DNA of 56,186 nucleotides, taken from the NCBI GenBank assembly GCA_905221385.1, contig CAJNCV010000013.1:1-56186 (forward strand), read 5' to 3'. This DNA is from a bacterium (GTDB taxonomy: Bacteria > Bacillota > Bacilli > Lactobacillales > Streptococcaceae). Both the position numbers and the translations under genes were made by a program. This document shows, piece after piece, positions 20,056-27,882 of this stretch. The notes beneath the pieces are model-generated. The model made no database searches and was not told the origin of the DNA. It worked only from the letters and a program-made list of their open reading frames with translations. How positions within the stretch are numbered: position 1 is the stretch's first letter; every line of letters starts with the position of its first letter.

Positions 20056-20814
20056 CTAAATTCCTCCAAATCGGCGATTGCGATGGTTAAAAGCAGCAAT
20101 AGCTTCCTGCAAGGCGGCTTCATCAAAATCAGGCCACAAGGTATCCGTAAAATAAAGCTCACTATAGGCTGCTTGCCATGGCAAGAAATTACTCAAACGC
20201 AACTCTCCGCTCGTACGGATAATCAAATCAGGATCTCGCAAATCCTTTGGCAGGTGTTGCGTGAAAAGATAGTCCCCAATCATATCTTCTGTGATATCAC
20301 CAGGATTGATTTTAGCATCTAAAACATCTTGAGCCAAGCCCTTAAGAGCCTGCGTAATTTCAGCACGACCACCATAGTTAAGCGCAAAATTGAGAATCAA
20401 GCCCGTATTGTTCTTAGTCAACTCCTCTGCTTTTTTCAAAGCTTCAAAAGTCGGCTTAGGCAGACGGTCTGTCTCCCCAATCATCTGAATCTTAACGTTA
20501 TTTGCGTGCAATTCAGGGACGTAGTTATCATAAAATTCGACTGGCAAGTTCATGATAAACTTGACTTCTTGATCTGGGCGTGTCCAGTTTTCCGTTGAAA
20601 AGGCATAAACCGTGATGACCTTAACTCCCATCTTGTTAGCTGCCTTGGTTACCTTTTGGAGGGCTTCCATCCCTGCCTTATGACCAAAAACACGTGGTTG
20701 CATCCGTTTTTTTGCCCAACGGCCATTCCCATCCATGATGATACCAATATGAGCAGGAACCTGTGTTGGAACCTCAACTTCTACAGCTTTATCTTTCTTA
20801 AAAAATCCAAACAT
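20056..20814 (-). CDS. uppS: Undecaprenyl diphosphate synthase (cis-prenyltransferase)
   Basis: Condenses eight isopentenyl units onto farnesyl-PP to give the C55 lipid carrier for peptidoglycan and capsule. The diphosphate-binding motif IIMDGNGRWA has catalytic D28; RTSGELRLSNFLPWQ and ELYFTDTLWPDF near the C-terminus are the other conserved regions. Six extra codons upstream are open, but the AGGAATAAG ribosome site lies inside them and serves the Met of MFGFFKKD, giving 252 aa, the usual streptococcal length. First gene of the operon, directly after a csRNA terminator. Confidence 0.96.
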   Translation of the reverse strand: MFGFFKKDKAVEVEVPTQVPAHIGIIMDGNGRWAKKRMQPRVFGHKAGMEALQKVTKAANKMGVKVITVYAFSTENWTRPDQEVKFIMNLPVEFYDNYVPELHANNVKIQMIGETDRLPKPTFEALKKAEELTKNNTGLILNFALNYGGRAEITQALKGLAQDVLDAKINPGDITEDMIGDYLFTQHLPKDLRDPDLIIRTSGELRLSNFLPWQAAYSELYFTDTLWPDFDEAALQEAIAAFNHRNRRFGGI

Positions 20815-20903
20815 GTTCTTATTCCTATTCAAAAATCTATCGTTTCATTATACCATATTTCCCTATTTTCTTCTATTGCTAAGTTATTAGCTCTCCGTAA
20901 AGA

Positions 20904-20998
20904 CAAAAAAAAAAGCCGCCTGATTGGGCGACTTAATTTTATAGGGAGATTATTATGAAAAAGTTTTAGGAGTTTAAGTTAAGTTTCTCTTAACTTAT
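20904..20998 (-). ncRNA. CiaR-dependent small RNA (csRNA family), copy A
   Basis: Predicted transcript of about 95 nt. 5' hairpin TAAGTTAAG/CTTAACTTA, then a single-stranded stretch with TCCTAA and TAATCTCCC that is complementary to a Shine-Dalgarno plus AUG, then terminator AGTCGCC/GGCGGCT and ten T. It matches the known layout of pneumococcal csRNAs, which base-pair with translation start regions such as comC. The 5' hairpin differs from the other three copies. It lies between uppS and the nucleotidyltransferase-like gene. Confidence 0.85.
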
Positions 20999-21004
20999 GG
21001 ACTT

Positions 21005-21037
21005 AGTATACCGTTCCTAACTTAAAGTTTTCTTAAG
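21005..21037 (-). promoter_or_regulatory. CiaR-type promoter of csRNA copy A
   Basis: Direct repeat CTTAAG-N5-TTTAAG (21032-21037 and 21021-21026) followed 10 bp later by TATACT (21005-21010), the CiaR-activated promoter layout. The stop codon of the upstream nucleotidyltransferase-like gene lies inside the CiaR box. Confidence 0.85.
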
Positions 21038-21596
21038 TTTTTGAAAAAGTGAGATTTTCCCATTTTTCTTGCCAATTTTTCTTGGACAAGCGCTCTTGGT
21101 AGAGCTTCATTCGGTCTTCATTCTCTAAGAAATGAGGTGTTGGGCGAACTTGAAAGTTCAAAATATCCTCGAGACCATAGGGAGCAAAGAGTTCTAAAGT
21201 TGCGTCGGCATGCAAGCGAAGCCCTATCGCCGTACAGCGCTCGGGATATTTACTCATGGCATCACGAGAACTCGTGTAAGGCACAGTGTGGGGACTGTGC
21301 TGATGCATATAGACCTGATTTTTCAACTCCCACTGATACTGAGGAAAATCTTCTCTCAGCTTTTTCTCTAGGGATACTGTTTCCTCATAAGAAACATCTG
21401 GATCAAAGAAAATCACATCAACATCCGTCTCACGGTCAAAAGCTGGTCTGTCTGACAAGAGATTCCAGATGAAATTTCTAACCGAACCCGCTGCCAACCA
21501 CGAGTCTTTTAAATCAAGGTCTCGGATGATAGTCAGAATGGTCATCATGTCAGGATTTTCTCTAACACTATCTAAGATTTCTTGTTTATTTTTCAT
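21033..21596 (-). CDS. Nucleotidyltransferase family protein (DUF925/NTP_transf_6)
   Basis: 187-aa protein with a nucleotidyltransferase-fold core: [11 protein letters not shown] (about 30-40) supplies the G-S loop and [12 protein letters not shown] (about 55-66) the paired acidic residues that bind metal and NTP; the second half ends in [14 protein letters not shown]. Acceptor unknown. The chosen Met (KNKQEIL) overlaps the end of ruvB by 11 bases, implying translational coupling; a frame open further upstream is only ruvB coding DNA. Its stop codon is inside the CiaR box of csRNA copy A. Confidence 0.75.
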   Translation of the reverse strand: MKNKQEILDSVRENPDMMTILTIIRDLDLKDSWLAAGSVRNFIWNLLSDRPAFDRETDVDVIFFDPDVSYEETVSLEKKLREDFPQYQWELKNQVYMHQHSPHTVPYTSSRDAMSKYPERCTAIGLRLHADATLELFAPYGLEDILNFQVRPTPHFLENEDRMKLYQERLSKKNWQEKWENLTFSKT

Positions 21597-22584
21597 TATA
21601 CTCATACCCCAAATGTTCGTAAGCCTTAGCAGTCGCAACTCGTCCAGACCGTGTTCGCATGATAAAACCTTTTTGAATCAAGTAAGGCTCATACATGTCT
21701 TCCACCGTCTCGCGCTCCTCAGCAATATTAACAGAAAGTGTTCCCAGTCCGACAGGTCCACCACCGTACATCTCAATCATGGTGCGAAGGATTTTTTGGT
21801 CCACATAGTCCAAACCTTCATGGTCAACGTCCAGCATGGTCAAGGCCTTATCAGTAATAACATCATCGATAACCCCATTCCCCATAATCTGGGCAAAGTC
21901 GCGCACGCGCTTGAGGAGACGATTGGCGATACGAGGAGTTCCACGACTGCGTAAGGCCAACTCAGCTGCAGCTTCATGAGTGATTTCCATCTCAAAAATA
22001 TCTGCCGTTCGTTCAACAATCTCCGTCAAGTCATCATGAGCATAATACTCCATATGACCTGTAATCCCAAAACGTGCTCGCAGAGGATTTGAAAGCATCC
22101 CCGCACGTGTCGTAGCCCCAATCAAGGTGAATGGTGGCAAATCCAAATGAACACTGCGACTGCCCTCTCCAGCCCCAATCATGATGTCAATGTAGAAGTC
22201 CTCCATGGCACTATAAAGCACCTCTTCCACCGACATGGGCAAGCGATGAATCTCATCAATAAAGAGAACGTCTCCAGGCTCCAAATCATTCAAAATTGCT
22301 ACTAGATCCCCCGCTTTTTCAATGACAGGACCAGACGTTTGCTTGAGATTGACTCCCAGTTCATTGGCAATAACAAAGGCCATGGTCGTTTTCCCCAAAC
22401 CTGGTGGCCCAAATAAGAGTACATGGTCCAGTGCTTCATCCCGCATTTTGGCAGCCTCGATAAAAATTTGCAGCTGATCCTTGACCTTGTCCTGCCCAAT
22501 ATATTCACGTAAATACTGAGGACGGAGCGTACGTTCTACCAACTCCTCATCCCCCATGATTTCATTATCTAAAATTCTACTCAT
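21586..22584 (-). CDS. ruvB: Holliday junction branch-migration ATPase RuvB
   Basis: Hexameric AAA+ motor that drives RuvA-bound Holliday junctions in recombination repair. 332 aa. Walker [10 protein letters not shown] at 59-67, Walker B/DEIH at 110-113, sensor/arginine-finger region [18 protein letters not shown] at about 155-172, and a C-terminal winged helix ending HLGYEY. No recognisable Shine-Dalgarno precedes the ATG, and the extended -10 box ends six bases before it, so the mRNA may be leaderless. The start [11 protein letters not shown] matches the family. Confidence 0.96.
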   Translation of the reverse strand: MSRILDNEIMGDEELVERTLRPQYLREYIGQDKVKDQLQIFIEAAKMRDEALDHVLLFGPPGLGKTTMAFVIANELGVNLKQTSGPVIEKAGDLVAILNDLEPGDVLFIDEIHRLPMSVEEVLYSAMEDFYIDIMIGAGEGSRSVHLDLPPFTLIGATTRAGMLSNPLRARFGITGHMEYYAHDDLTEIVERTADIFEMEITHEAAAELALRSRGTPRIANRLLKRVRDFAQIMGNGVIDDVITDKALTMLDVDHEGLDYVDQKILRTMIEMYGGGPVGLGTLSVNIAEERETVEDMYEPYLIQKGFIMRTRSGRVATAKAYEHLGYEYNEK

Positions 22585-22590
22585 GGCTCT

Positions 22591-22599
22591 ATTATATCA
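22591..22599 (-). promoter_or_regulatory. ruvB promoter, almost abutting the start codon
   Basis: Extended -10 TGATATAAT on the minus strand with its last base only six bases before the ruvB ATG. Normal initiation 6-8 nt downstream would start the mRNA at or inside the start codon. Confidence 0.6.
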
Positions 22600-22612
22600 A
22601 AAATCCAAGCCA

Positions 22613-22715
22613 CAAACAAAAAAGCCACCTGATTGGGTGGCCTCTTTAGGGAGATTATTATGAAAAAGAAAGGATTAGGATTTCATTAAATAAAGTTAGG
22701 AGGTCTTTATTTAAT
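22613..22715 (-). ncRNA. CiaR-dependent small RNA (csRNA family), copy B
   Basis: Predicted transcript of about 100 nt. A perfect 5' hairpin ATTAAATAAAG/CTTTATTTAAT presents ACCTCCTAA (anti-Shine-Dalgarno) in its loop; a linker with TTTTTCATAATAATCTCCC is complementary to a ribosome site plus start codon; the terminator is GCCACC/GGTGGC followed by T6. It ends about 28 bp upstream of ruvB and is arranged in tandem with copy C. Confidence 0.87.
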
Positions 22716-22721
22716 GGTTAT

Positions 22722-22754
22722 ATAATACAAGATGAATCTTAAAGCTAACTTAAC
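22722..22754 (-). promoter_or_regulatory. CiaR-type promoter of csRNA copy B
   Basis: GTTAAG-N5-TTTAAG (22749-22754 and 22738-22743), a 10-bp gap, then TATTAT (22722-22727). One mismatch from the ideal CiaR direct repeat. Confidence 0.8.
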
Positions 22755-22817
22755 TTTTTCTTTGATTTATCATTTTTTAAAAAATTTTTTCCAAATGGAA
22801 TTTTCCTCTCCAAGTCA

Positions 22818-22915
22818 TAAAAAAGCCACCTGATTGGGTGACTTCTTTAGGAGATTATGATGAAAAAGAAAAGTTTGGGATTTCATTAAATAAAGTTAGG
22901 AGGTCTTTATTTAAT
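22818..22915 (-). ncRNA. CiaR-dependent small RNA (csRNA family), copy C
   Basis: Same plan as copy B: identical 5' hairpin with ACCTCCTAA loop, linker with TTTTTCATCATAATCTCC (one base different at the anti-AUG), and terminator GTCACC/GGTGGC with T6. Located about 100 bp upstream of copy B, right after the GNAT gene stop. Confidence 0.87.
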
Positions 22916-22921
22916 GATTAT

Positions 22922-22954
22922 ATAATACAGGAAAAGGCTTAAACTTTACTTAAG
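22922..22954 (-). promoter_or_regulatory. CiaR-type promoter of csRNA copy C
   Basis: CTTAAG-N5-TTTAAG (22949-22954 and 22938-22943), a 10-bp gap, then TATTAT (22922-22927). Confidence 0.85.
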
Positions 22955-22967
22955 AAAAAATAATTTT

Positions 22968-23384
22968 TTATTTTTTTCGATCGACCCAAATCATTCCTGT
23001 ACAATCATAAGTAGATAAGGTTTCAAATCCCAGAGAACGATAGAATACCAAATTTTTTTCTGTCTGTTCGGTTACTAGTTGGACTTGATAGGCGTCTTTG
23101 AAATCAGCTAAAGCCTTTTTCATCAAGTCGCTACCAATCCCTTGGCGCTGATAGCTAGGCAAAACGATCAAATCCTGGACAAAAATCGATGAAAAACCAT
23201 CTCCGACCAAACGGACCAAGCCCACCACGGCATCACCATCAAGTGCCAGATAAATCGCTAGTGAGTGAGACAAGGCCTTCTCCAGCATCTGGGGTTGATG
23301 GGTATAGTTTGTCCAACCGACTGCCTGATAGAGATGCAAAACATCATTTATATTTACTAATTCTTGCTTTCTCACGCTAATCAT
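22968..23384 (-). CDS. GNAT-family N-acetyltransferase
   Basis: 138-residue acetyl-CoA-dependent transferase. The acetyl-CoA loop is QRQGIGSDL (about residues 80-88), preceded by the beta-4 strand IFVQDLIVLPSY; a C-terminal FYRSLGFE segment is typical. Substrate unknown. It is 11 bp after another GNAT gene, with GAGGTGATGAC as ribosome site, so the two are co-transcribed. Confidence 0.88.
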   Translation of the reverse strand: MISVRKQELVNINDVLHLYQAVGWTNYTHQPQMLEKALSHSLAIYLALDGDAVVGLVRLVGDGFSSIFVQDLIVLPSYQRQGIGSDLMKKALADFKDAYQVQLVTEQTEKNLVFYRSLGFETLSTYDCTGMIWVDRKK

Positions 23385-23395
23385 GTCATCACCTC

Positions 23396-24091
23396 TTAGA
23401 GCTCTCTCAAGCTCTTGTACTGCCGTCCATTTCTATCAAAATTTTCAGGAGACAGCCATGCTTCCAAACGAGCTTTAACTTGAGGCCAGTCCTTATCAAT
23501 CATAGAGAGCCAATCCGTATCCCTCGTGCGCCCCTTATAAACAACTGCCTGGCGGAAGGTTCCTTCATAGACAAAGCCCAAACGTTCCGCAGCTCGTCTT
23601 GATGGGAGATTTAGAGCATCGCATTTCCACTCATATCGACGATAGTTAAGCTCCTCAAAAACATAGCGAGCTAGGAGATATTGAGCCTCTGTCCCTATCC
23701 TCGTACCCTTAAGAGCAGGAGAAAAAGTGACAGCACCCACTTCTATTACTCGGTTATTCTGGTCAATACGCATGAGAGAAAAAGTCCCCAAAGCCTTACC
23801 AGTTGCCTTGTCTATAATCGCATAGTAAAAACGGTCCTTACGAGTTAACATCTGATTTAAGACGGTAACCAGTTCCTCCATATCTGCCACTGACTCCTGA
23901 AAGAGGTAGGTCCACATCTCCCGAGGAGTATCCGGACCATATACAGCCAACAAATCCCCCGCATGCTTGTCCACCGAAAGAGCCTCTATCCGAGCATAAC
24001 GCCCTTCTAAGAGATCAATCGCAGGCAATTCACCAGGTGTATAACCTTCCATTGACTCCCCAATCATTTGACCATATTCATTTACTGGCAT
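23396..24091 (-). CDS. GNAT-family acetyltransferase, RimJ/RimL-like
   Basis: 231-aa enzyme of the RimJ/RimL type. Signature regions: VIEVGAVTFSPALKGTRIGTEA (acetyl-CoA loop, about 131-150) and KCDALNLPSRRAAERLGFVYEG (about 172-193). Such proteins N-acetylate ribosomal-protein N-termini or small amines; the substrate here is unknown. An AAGGAG ribosome site fixes the start, and a TATAGT extended -10 is visible about 30 bp upstream. First gene of a two-GNAT operon. Confidence 0.87.
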   Translation of the reverse strand: MPVNEYGQMIGESMEGYTPGELPAIDLLEGRYARIEALSVDKHAGDLLAVYGPDTPREMWTYLFQESVADMEELVTVLNQMLTRKDRFYYAIIDKATGKALGTFSLMRIDQNNRVIEVGAVTFSPALKGTRIGTEAQYLLARYVFEELNYRRYEWKCDALNLPSRRAAERLGFVYEGTFRQAVVYKGRTRDTDWLSMIDKDWPQVKARLEAWLSPENFDRNGRQYKSLREL

Positions 24092-24185
24092 CGTTTTTCT
24101 CCTTGTTTTACGCTGAAAATACTATATCATAATTTGCTCTATATGGAAACTAGCACTCTCCTCAAACCTCATCCTCAACACTACA

Positions 24186-24605
24186 TTAGTGATTCGTTTT
24201 CTTTCTTTTATCTTCTAAGGCTTGATTAATTCGTTGGGTTAGTTTGTGAGTTTGCCAGATCTGGTACAACCATATCAGTCCATAAATCAACAAGAAAAAG
24301 AACCAAAGCAAGGGACTCAACAATGCTGAACCCCAGCCAAAAAATAGGTAGGTCAATACTAAAATAGTAGCTGTCGCTAATAAATGTACTCCCACACGCA
24401 TACTATAAGCAAGAAACTCTAGCCTTTCAAGGATTAAGGTCAATACCCCCATAATTCCACTCATCAAAAACAAAGCTAGAATATTTTTTGTCGTTGGTGC
24501 GGGATAGGTAATACCTGAATAAAACTGAGCCAATAACACCAAACTCAAATAAACAAAGGAGGCCGTACGCATTCCCGATACAAAATAAGCAATCAATCGC
24601 TTCAT
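24186..24605 (-). CDS. DUF3021 family membrane protein
   Basis: 139-residue protein with four hydrophobic segments (about 10-28, 40-58, 72-90, 92-113) and a positively charged tail (RKKTNH). DUF3021 genes are usually next to a LytTR-domain regulator, as here (9-bp gap), and are thought to modulate that regulator from the membrane. Last gene of the ABC-LytTR operon. Confidence 0.82.
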   Translation of the reverse strand: MKRLIAYFVSGMRTASFVYLSLVLLAQFYSGITYPAPTTKNILALFLMSGIMGVLTLILERLEFLAYSMRVGVHLLATATILVLTYLFFGWGSALLSPLLWFFFLLIYGLIWLYQIWQTHKLTQRINQALEDKRKKTNH

Positions 24606-24614
24606 GATTTTCTC

Positions 24615-25070
24615 CTATAAACCTAGATAATCCATTAAGGACTTAACGTATTTCCGACTCACACTAGATTTGATACCCCGAGTCATCTTAGCCATCATGT
24701 TCCCTGAAAAGCTATCCGATAATGACTCTAAATGGTCAATGTTTATAACTGAATGACGCGATATCTGTATAAAATTACGTCGATTAATTCGATTCTGAAA
24801 GTTTGTCAATGTTTCCTTAGTTTTATAAATCCCATCTACCGTATAAATGGTCAACAAATTTTTATCGATATCTGCTAGAATAAGATCCTCAATTTTCACC
24901 ATAACCAGATGATCATCCGTTCGAATAGGAATGACCACCTGATTGGTCGTTGAAAATTGTTCTAAATACTCCATGACCTCTCTTGCTTGGTCGGTTAACT
25001 GAGCCGCCTGAATTAAAATGTGTGGGTCTTTTTCTGAAAACTCTGTCTTCATTTCAAAACGAATCTTCAT
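24615..25070 (-). CDS. LytTR-domain DNA-binding regulator
   Basis: 151-aa stand-alone LytTR protein lacking a receiver domain. The DNA-binding domain covers about residues 50-148 (from IRTDDHLVMVKIEDLI through NFIQISRHSVINIDHL to VSRKYVKSLMDYLGL). Such proteins bind direct repeats in promoters and are paired with a DUF3021 inhibitor. It probably autoregulates the ABC exporter operon in which it sits. Confidence 0.9.
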   Translation of the reverse strand: MKIRFEMKTEFSEKDPHILIQAAQLTDQAREVMEYLEQFSTTNQVVIPIRTDDHLVMVKIEDLILADIDKNLLTIYTVDGIYKTKETLTNFQNRINRRNFIQISRHSVINIDHLESLSDSFSGNMMAKMTRGIKSSVSRKYVKSLMDYLGL

Positions 25071-25088
25071 TTTCTCTCCAATACATCT

Positions 25089-25931
25089 TTATTTTCTCTT
25101 GCTAAACACTTTAACAAATAACATCCAAAGAAGAATAGCGACGAGACTGATAATAACCACTATAAAGTATGTTTCTTCCTTTGTCAATAGTTCTTGCCAG
25201 TTGATTTGGATTCCCATTTTTTCTTGAAATTCCTGTAACAGACTGTTATTTCCTGAAAATGCGGTCTCTAACCGCTCTTTCATCAAGACTTGTCGATAGA
25301 GAGAAGCAATATAAGTTGCAGGGGTACATTTCATGAAAAGCTGTGCAGAATCAGGTAATACTCCAATAGGGATATAAGTTCCTACTAAAAATCCAGAGGC
25401 AGTTCCCACTATCGTTGCCAGTTTCCCAAGACTATCTACAGATTGAAAACGATAAATCAAGAGAATATTTACCACACTTGAAAGCAGACTACTTAACAGC
25501 ATAATCAAAGTAATTTCCGGTAAATGGCTGATAACTGGGCTCTCTTTAAAATAAAAACTCATAACAGCATACATAAACACCTGCATGACAAAAGAAATGA
25601 CAATACTACTGATTAGATAGGACGCCTGTAAGCCCCAGTTACCTAAATCTGTCAAGAAGAGATCTTGATCCACTTGATTTTCGCGGTCCTGAACCATTTG
25701 TTTAAGAGCCGTAAAACTGGTTGTCATCCCAGTCACAGCCAACGTCCCACCCATCAGCCAGTTGTTTAAAAGGTTCGTACTATTAGGGAGTTGGGACCAA
25801 GAATCCGTCAAATTCTTCTGCAAAAAAATGATATAAAGGAGGAAGGAAATCAATGCCCCCAATAATGAGAAAAATACTCCCGAACGATTACGAAAATATA
25901 AGATAAAATTCCGTTTCAATAAAGCTATCAT
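25089..25931 (-). CDS. ABC-2 type transporter permease
   Basis: 280-aa membrane protein with six hydrophobic segments, the ABC-2 exporter permease layout; NRSGVFFSLLGALISFLLYI forms the first helix, and the segment near residue 190 (PIGVLPDSAQLFMKCTPATY) is the usual amphipathic loop. It overlaps the ATPase stop by one base (TAATG). Exported substrate unknown; drug, peptide or bacteriocin immunity export are typical for LytTR-linked systems. Confidence 0.9.
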   Translation of the reverse strand: MIALLKRNFILYFRNRSGVFFSLLGALISFLLYIIFLQKNLTDSWSQLPNSTNLLNNWLMGGTLAVTGMTTSFTALKQMVQDRENQVDQDLFLTDLGNWGLQASYLISSIVISFVMQVFMYAVMSFYFKESPVISHLPEITLIMLLSSLLSSVVNILLIYRFQSVDSLGKLATIVGTASGFLVGTYIPIGVLPDSAQLFMKCTPATYIASLYRQVLMKERLETAFSGNNSLLQEFQEKMGIQINWQELLTKEETYFIVVIISLVAILLWMLFVKVFSKRK

Positions 25932-26797
25932 TAGCGAACCTCTCTTCCTGTAAGTGCAATAAAGGCATCATCCATAGTACCCGGACGAAACTCAAAAGAA
26001 TCAATTTCTTCTCGAACTTTTGCCAAATATTCAATGGCCTCCTGTGACGTCCTTGGATAAAAAAGATATTCCAACTCATTTTCTTCCTCTACTGTCATTC
26101 CAGTCTGTAGCAGCTTTTCTAAATCCTTCATTTCTTTAAAACGAATTTTTAGGATATTAGATGCATACTGACTTTTAATAGCAGTCGCAGAACCTTGCGC
26201 AATCACTTTCCCATGATCAACGATATAGATCTGATCCGCTTCATCCGCTTCATCCAGATAATGAGTCGTTAAGATAATAGTCATCCCTTCATCCTTTTGT
26301 AGTCGATACAGTAGATCCCAGATGGATTTGCGCGTCTGAATATCAAGACCTGTCGTTGGTTCATCCAAGAAAAGAATATCTGGCCGCGAAAGAAGAGCAC
26401 GCGCAATATCAACCCGACGTTTTTGCCCACCTGACAAAGTCCCATATAGTTGTTTCTGGAAAGCAGTCAAACCCAGTTGATGAATCAAATCATCCACACG
26501 ACTTGCCGCAATCTCCTTATACTGTTGAGCACGAATCGTGAGATTTTCCCTAACCGTCAACATCTCATCCAGTACACTAGCTTGAAAAACCACTCCGATT
26601 TTCGTATTTGGCGCATATCGAATCTGACCTTGTGTCGGCTTTTTCAAACCGATTAACATGGAAATAGTGGTTGATTTCCCTGCACCATTGGGCCCCAAAA
26701 TAGCATTGAAACTTCCTCTTTCAAACTCTAACTGAATATCATCAACAGCCATATGATTGCCGTACCGTTTAGTCAAATGTTTAGCTTGTAAAATCAT
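25931..26797 (-). CDS. ABC transporter ATP-binding protein
   Basis: 288-aa nucleotide-binding subunit of the exporter. Walker A GPNGAGKST (35-43), Q-loop FQASV (about 71), signature LSGGQKRR (121-128), Walker B ILFLDEPT (141-148) and H-loop TTHYLDEADEADQ (about 177). The C-terminal part (about 220-288) is the extra domain common in drug/antibiotic exporters. First gene of the four-gene operon; ribosome site GAGGAGGGG. Confidence 0.93.
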   Translation of the reverse strand: MILQAKHLTKRYGNHMAVDDIQLEFERGSFNAILGPNGAGKSTTISMLIGLKKPTQGQIRYAPNTKIGVVFQASVLDEMLTVRENLTIRAQQYKEIAASRVDDLIHQLGLTAFQKQLYGTLSGGQKRRVDIARALLSRPDILFLDEPTTGLDIQTRKSIWDLLYRLQKDEGMTIILTTHYLDEADEADQIYIVDHGKVIAQGSATAIKSQYASNILKIRFKEMKDLEKLLQTGMTVEEENELEYLFYPRTSQEAIEYLAKVREEIDSFEFRPGTMDDAFIALTGREVR

Positions 26798-27243
26798 ATT
26801 TTCCCCTCCTCTTTACCACACTAGTTTAACAAAAAGAATGAAAGAAAAATCGACTTTTGAGATAAGCAGTTAAAATGAAAGGACAAGTGGTAAAATAATG
26901 GGGGCTAAGTTAAAGTGGTGCAGGCTGCAACCGTTTTTCTTCTATCGAATCACTAGAGGAAGTTTAAAATCACTTACAACCACACATTATATTTTTAAAC
27001 ATGCGCTATAAAAGAGGTATTTTATAGCATCCGGCAGAAAAATCCAAGAGTCGGTAGTATTGTTCTCACCAAAGCAAACAATAAAAAATGAATCAGAAAT
27101 CATGGCACACACTCCCTTCTAGTAAAATGAAAATGCTGAATGGGGCAGGATTGAATTTGAAGTAAGCAAGTATGGTCCTGAATTTGAAACTGCCATTAAC
27201 GATAAGTCTATCTATTAGGAAAGAAATCTTCAATACAAGCAAA
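26798..27243. other. Non-coding gap upstream of the ABC operon with decayed DNA
   Basis: No intact gene seen. A perfect 9-bp hairpin GCTATAAAA/TTTTATAGC lies at 27005-27028. On the plus strand, codons from 27126 to 27218 are stop-free and read EWGRIEFEVSKYGPEFE before a TAG; an ATG just upstream is in another frame, so this looks like a frameshifted gene remnant of unknown family. The ABC/LytTR promoter presumably lies in the left part, but no convincing -35/-10 pair or LytTR repeats were found. Confidence 0.4.
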
Positions 27244-27273
27244 AACAGCTCTTGTTATCCAAGAAGAGCTGTT
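27244..27273 (-). terminator. yjdF terminator
   Basis: Perfect 10-bp arms AACAGCTCTT/AAGAGCTGTT with a ten-base loop and TTTT on the minus-strand exit, shortly after the yjdF stop. Confidence 0.85.
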
Positions 27274-27296
27274 CTATTTTATGAAAGAGAGAGTCA

Positions 27297-27710
27297 CTAG
27301 TGCCCCTTGTGCTTCTCTCTACGTTTTTGCTGTTTGCGTTCAAATTTCTCTTGCTTGAGCAATTGCTTTTGGAGACTAGACTGTTGTTTTGAATGCTTTT
27401 TTCGTTCCTCGTACTGCAACTGTAAAAGTTCTTGTGACTTAGAAGAAACTTTCTGCTTCACCTGTTTCTTTACAGCTCGCTGCAGACGCTTCGGATTCTT
27501 AATCTTCACATGCTGTTTGACTGTTGCCTCTGGACTAAAAGATAACCCAGCAAACTGAGTCTGTAAAAGTTTCAAAATTTCATCCTCTTTTGGTTCCTGA
27601 CCAAATGTCACACGACAAACTTGATAAGTTCCCTCATACTCTTGTTCAAACAATCCATGCCAAAATCCATCTTCAAAATAAACTGTCAAGCCAATTGAAA
27701 CGATTTTCAC
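27297..27710 (-). CDS. yjdF: YjdF family protein (DUF2992), GTG start
   Basis: 137-aa protein: an N-terminal globular part (about 1-65, with LTVYFEDGFWHGLFE) and a highly basic Lys/Gln/Arg coiled tail (about 75-137). The family is unassigned biochemically but is controlled by the yjdF riboswitch that senses azaaromatic compounds, suggesting a role in handling such toxins. The start codon is GTG, 7 bp after AAGGAGG; the riboswitch-like leader lies immediately upstream. Confidence 0.88.
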   Translation of the reverse strand: MKIVSIGLTVYFEDGFWHGLFEQEYEGTYQVCRVTFGQEPKEDEILKLLQTQFAGLSFSPEATVKQHVKIKNPKRLQRAVKKQVKQKVSSKSQELLQLQYEERKKHSKQQSSLQKQLLKQEKFERKQQKRREKHKGH

Positions 27711-27734
27711 GACAGCACCTCCTTAAATCTATCC

Positions 27735-27835
27735 CTAAGAATGGACAACCAAGGAGGAAGGTTACTGATAGGCTTACCTACGTCTGGACTACCAACCAGA
27801 ACTGTGTTTTTATCTTAGTTGGGACTATTATAGCA
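27735..27835 (-). promoter_or_regulatory. yjdF riboswitch-like leader and promoter
   Basis: An extended -10 TGCTATAAT (27827-27835) starts a roughly 110-nt leader. The leader folds with an outer CTAAG/CTTAG closing stem (27814-27818 with 27735-27739) and inner TCTGG/CCAGA and TAGG/CCTA stems, in the place where the yjdF motif RNA is found. A CCTTCCTCCTTGG segment (27750-27762) is complementary to the gene's AAGGAGG ribosome site, which suits ligand-controlled translation. The assignment rests on position plus structure; I could not score it against the Rfam model. Confidence 0.65.
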
Positions 27836-27849
27836 TAATCCAATTTAAA

Positions 27850-27877
27850 AATCCTCCAGATTCTACTCTGAAGGATT
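27850..27877 (-). terminator. leuS terminator
   Basis: Ten-base arms AATCCTTCAG/CTGGAGGATT (one G-U) followed by TTT, directly after leuS and just before the yjdF promoter. Confidence 0.8.
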
Positions 27878-27882
27878 CATTT

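Noticed and set aside
20941..22900. Short ATG-starting peptides on the plus strand (for example MKKKGLGFH) with strong ribosome-site-like sequences
   Set aside because: They are the antisense of the csRNA segments that mimic a complementary Shine-Dalgarno and start codon; the true transcripts run on the minus strand from CiaR promoters.
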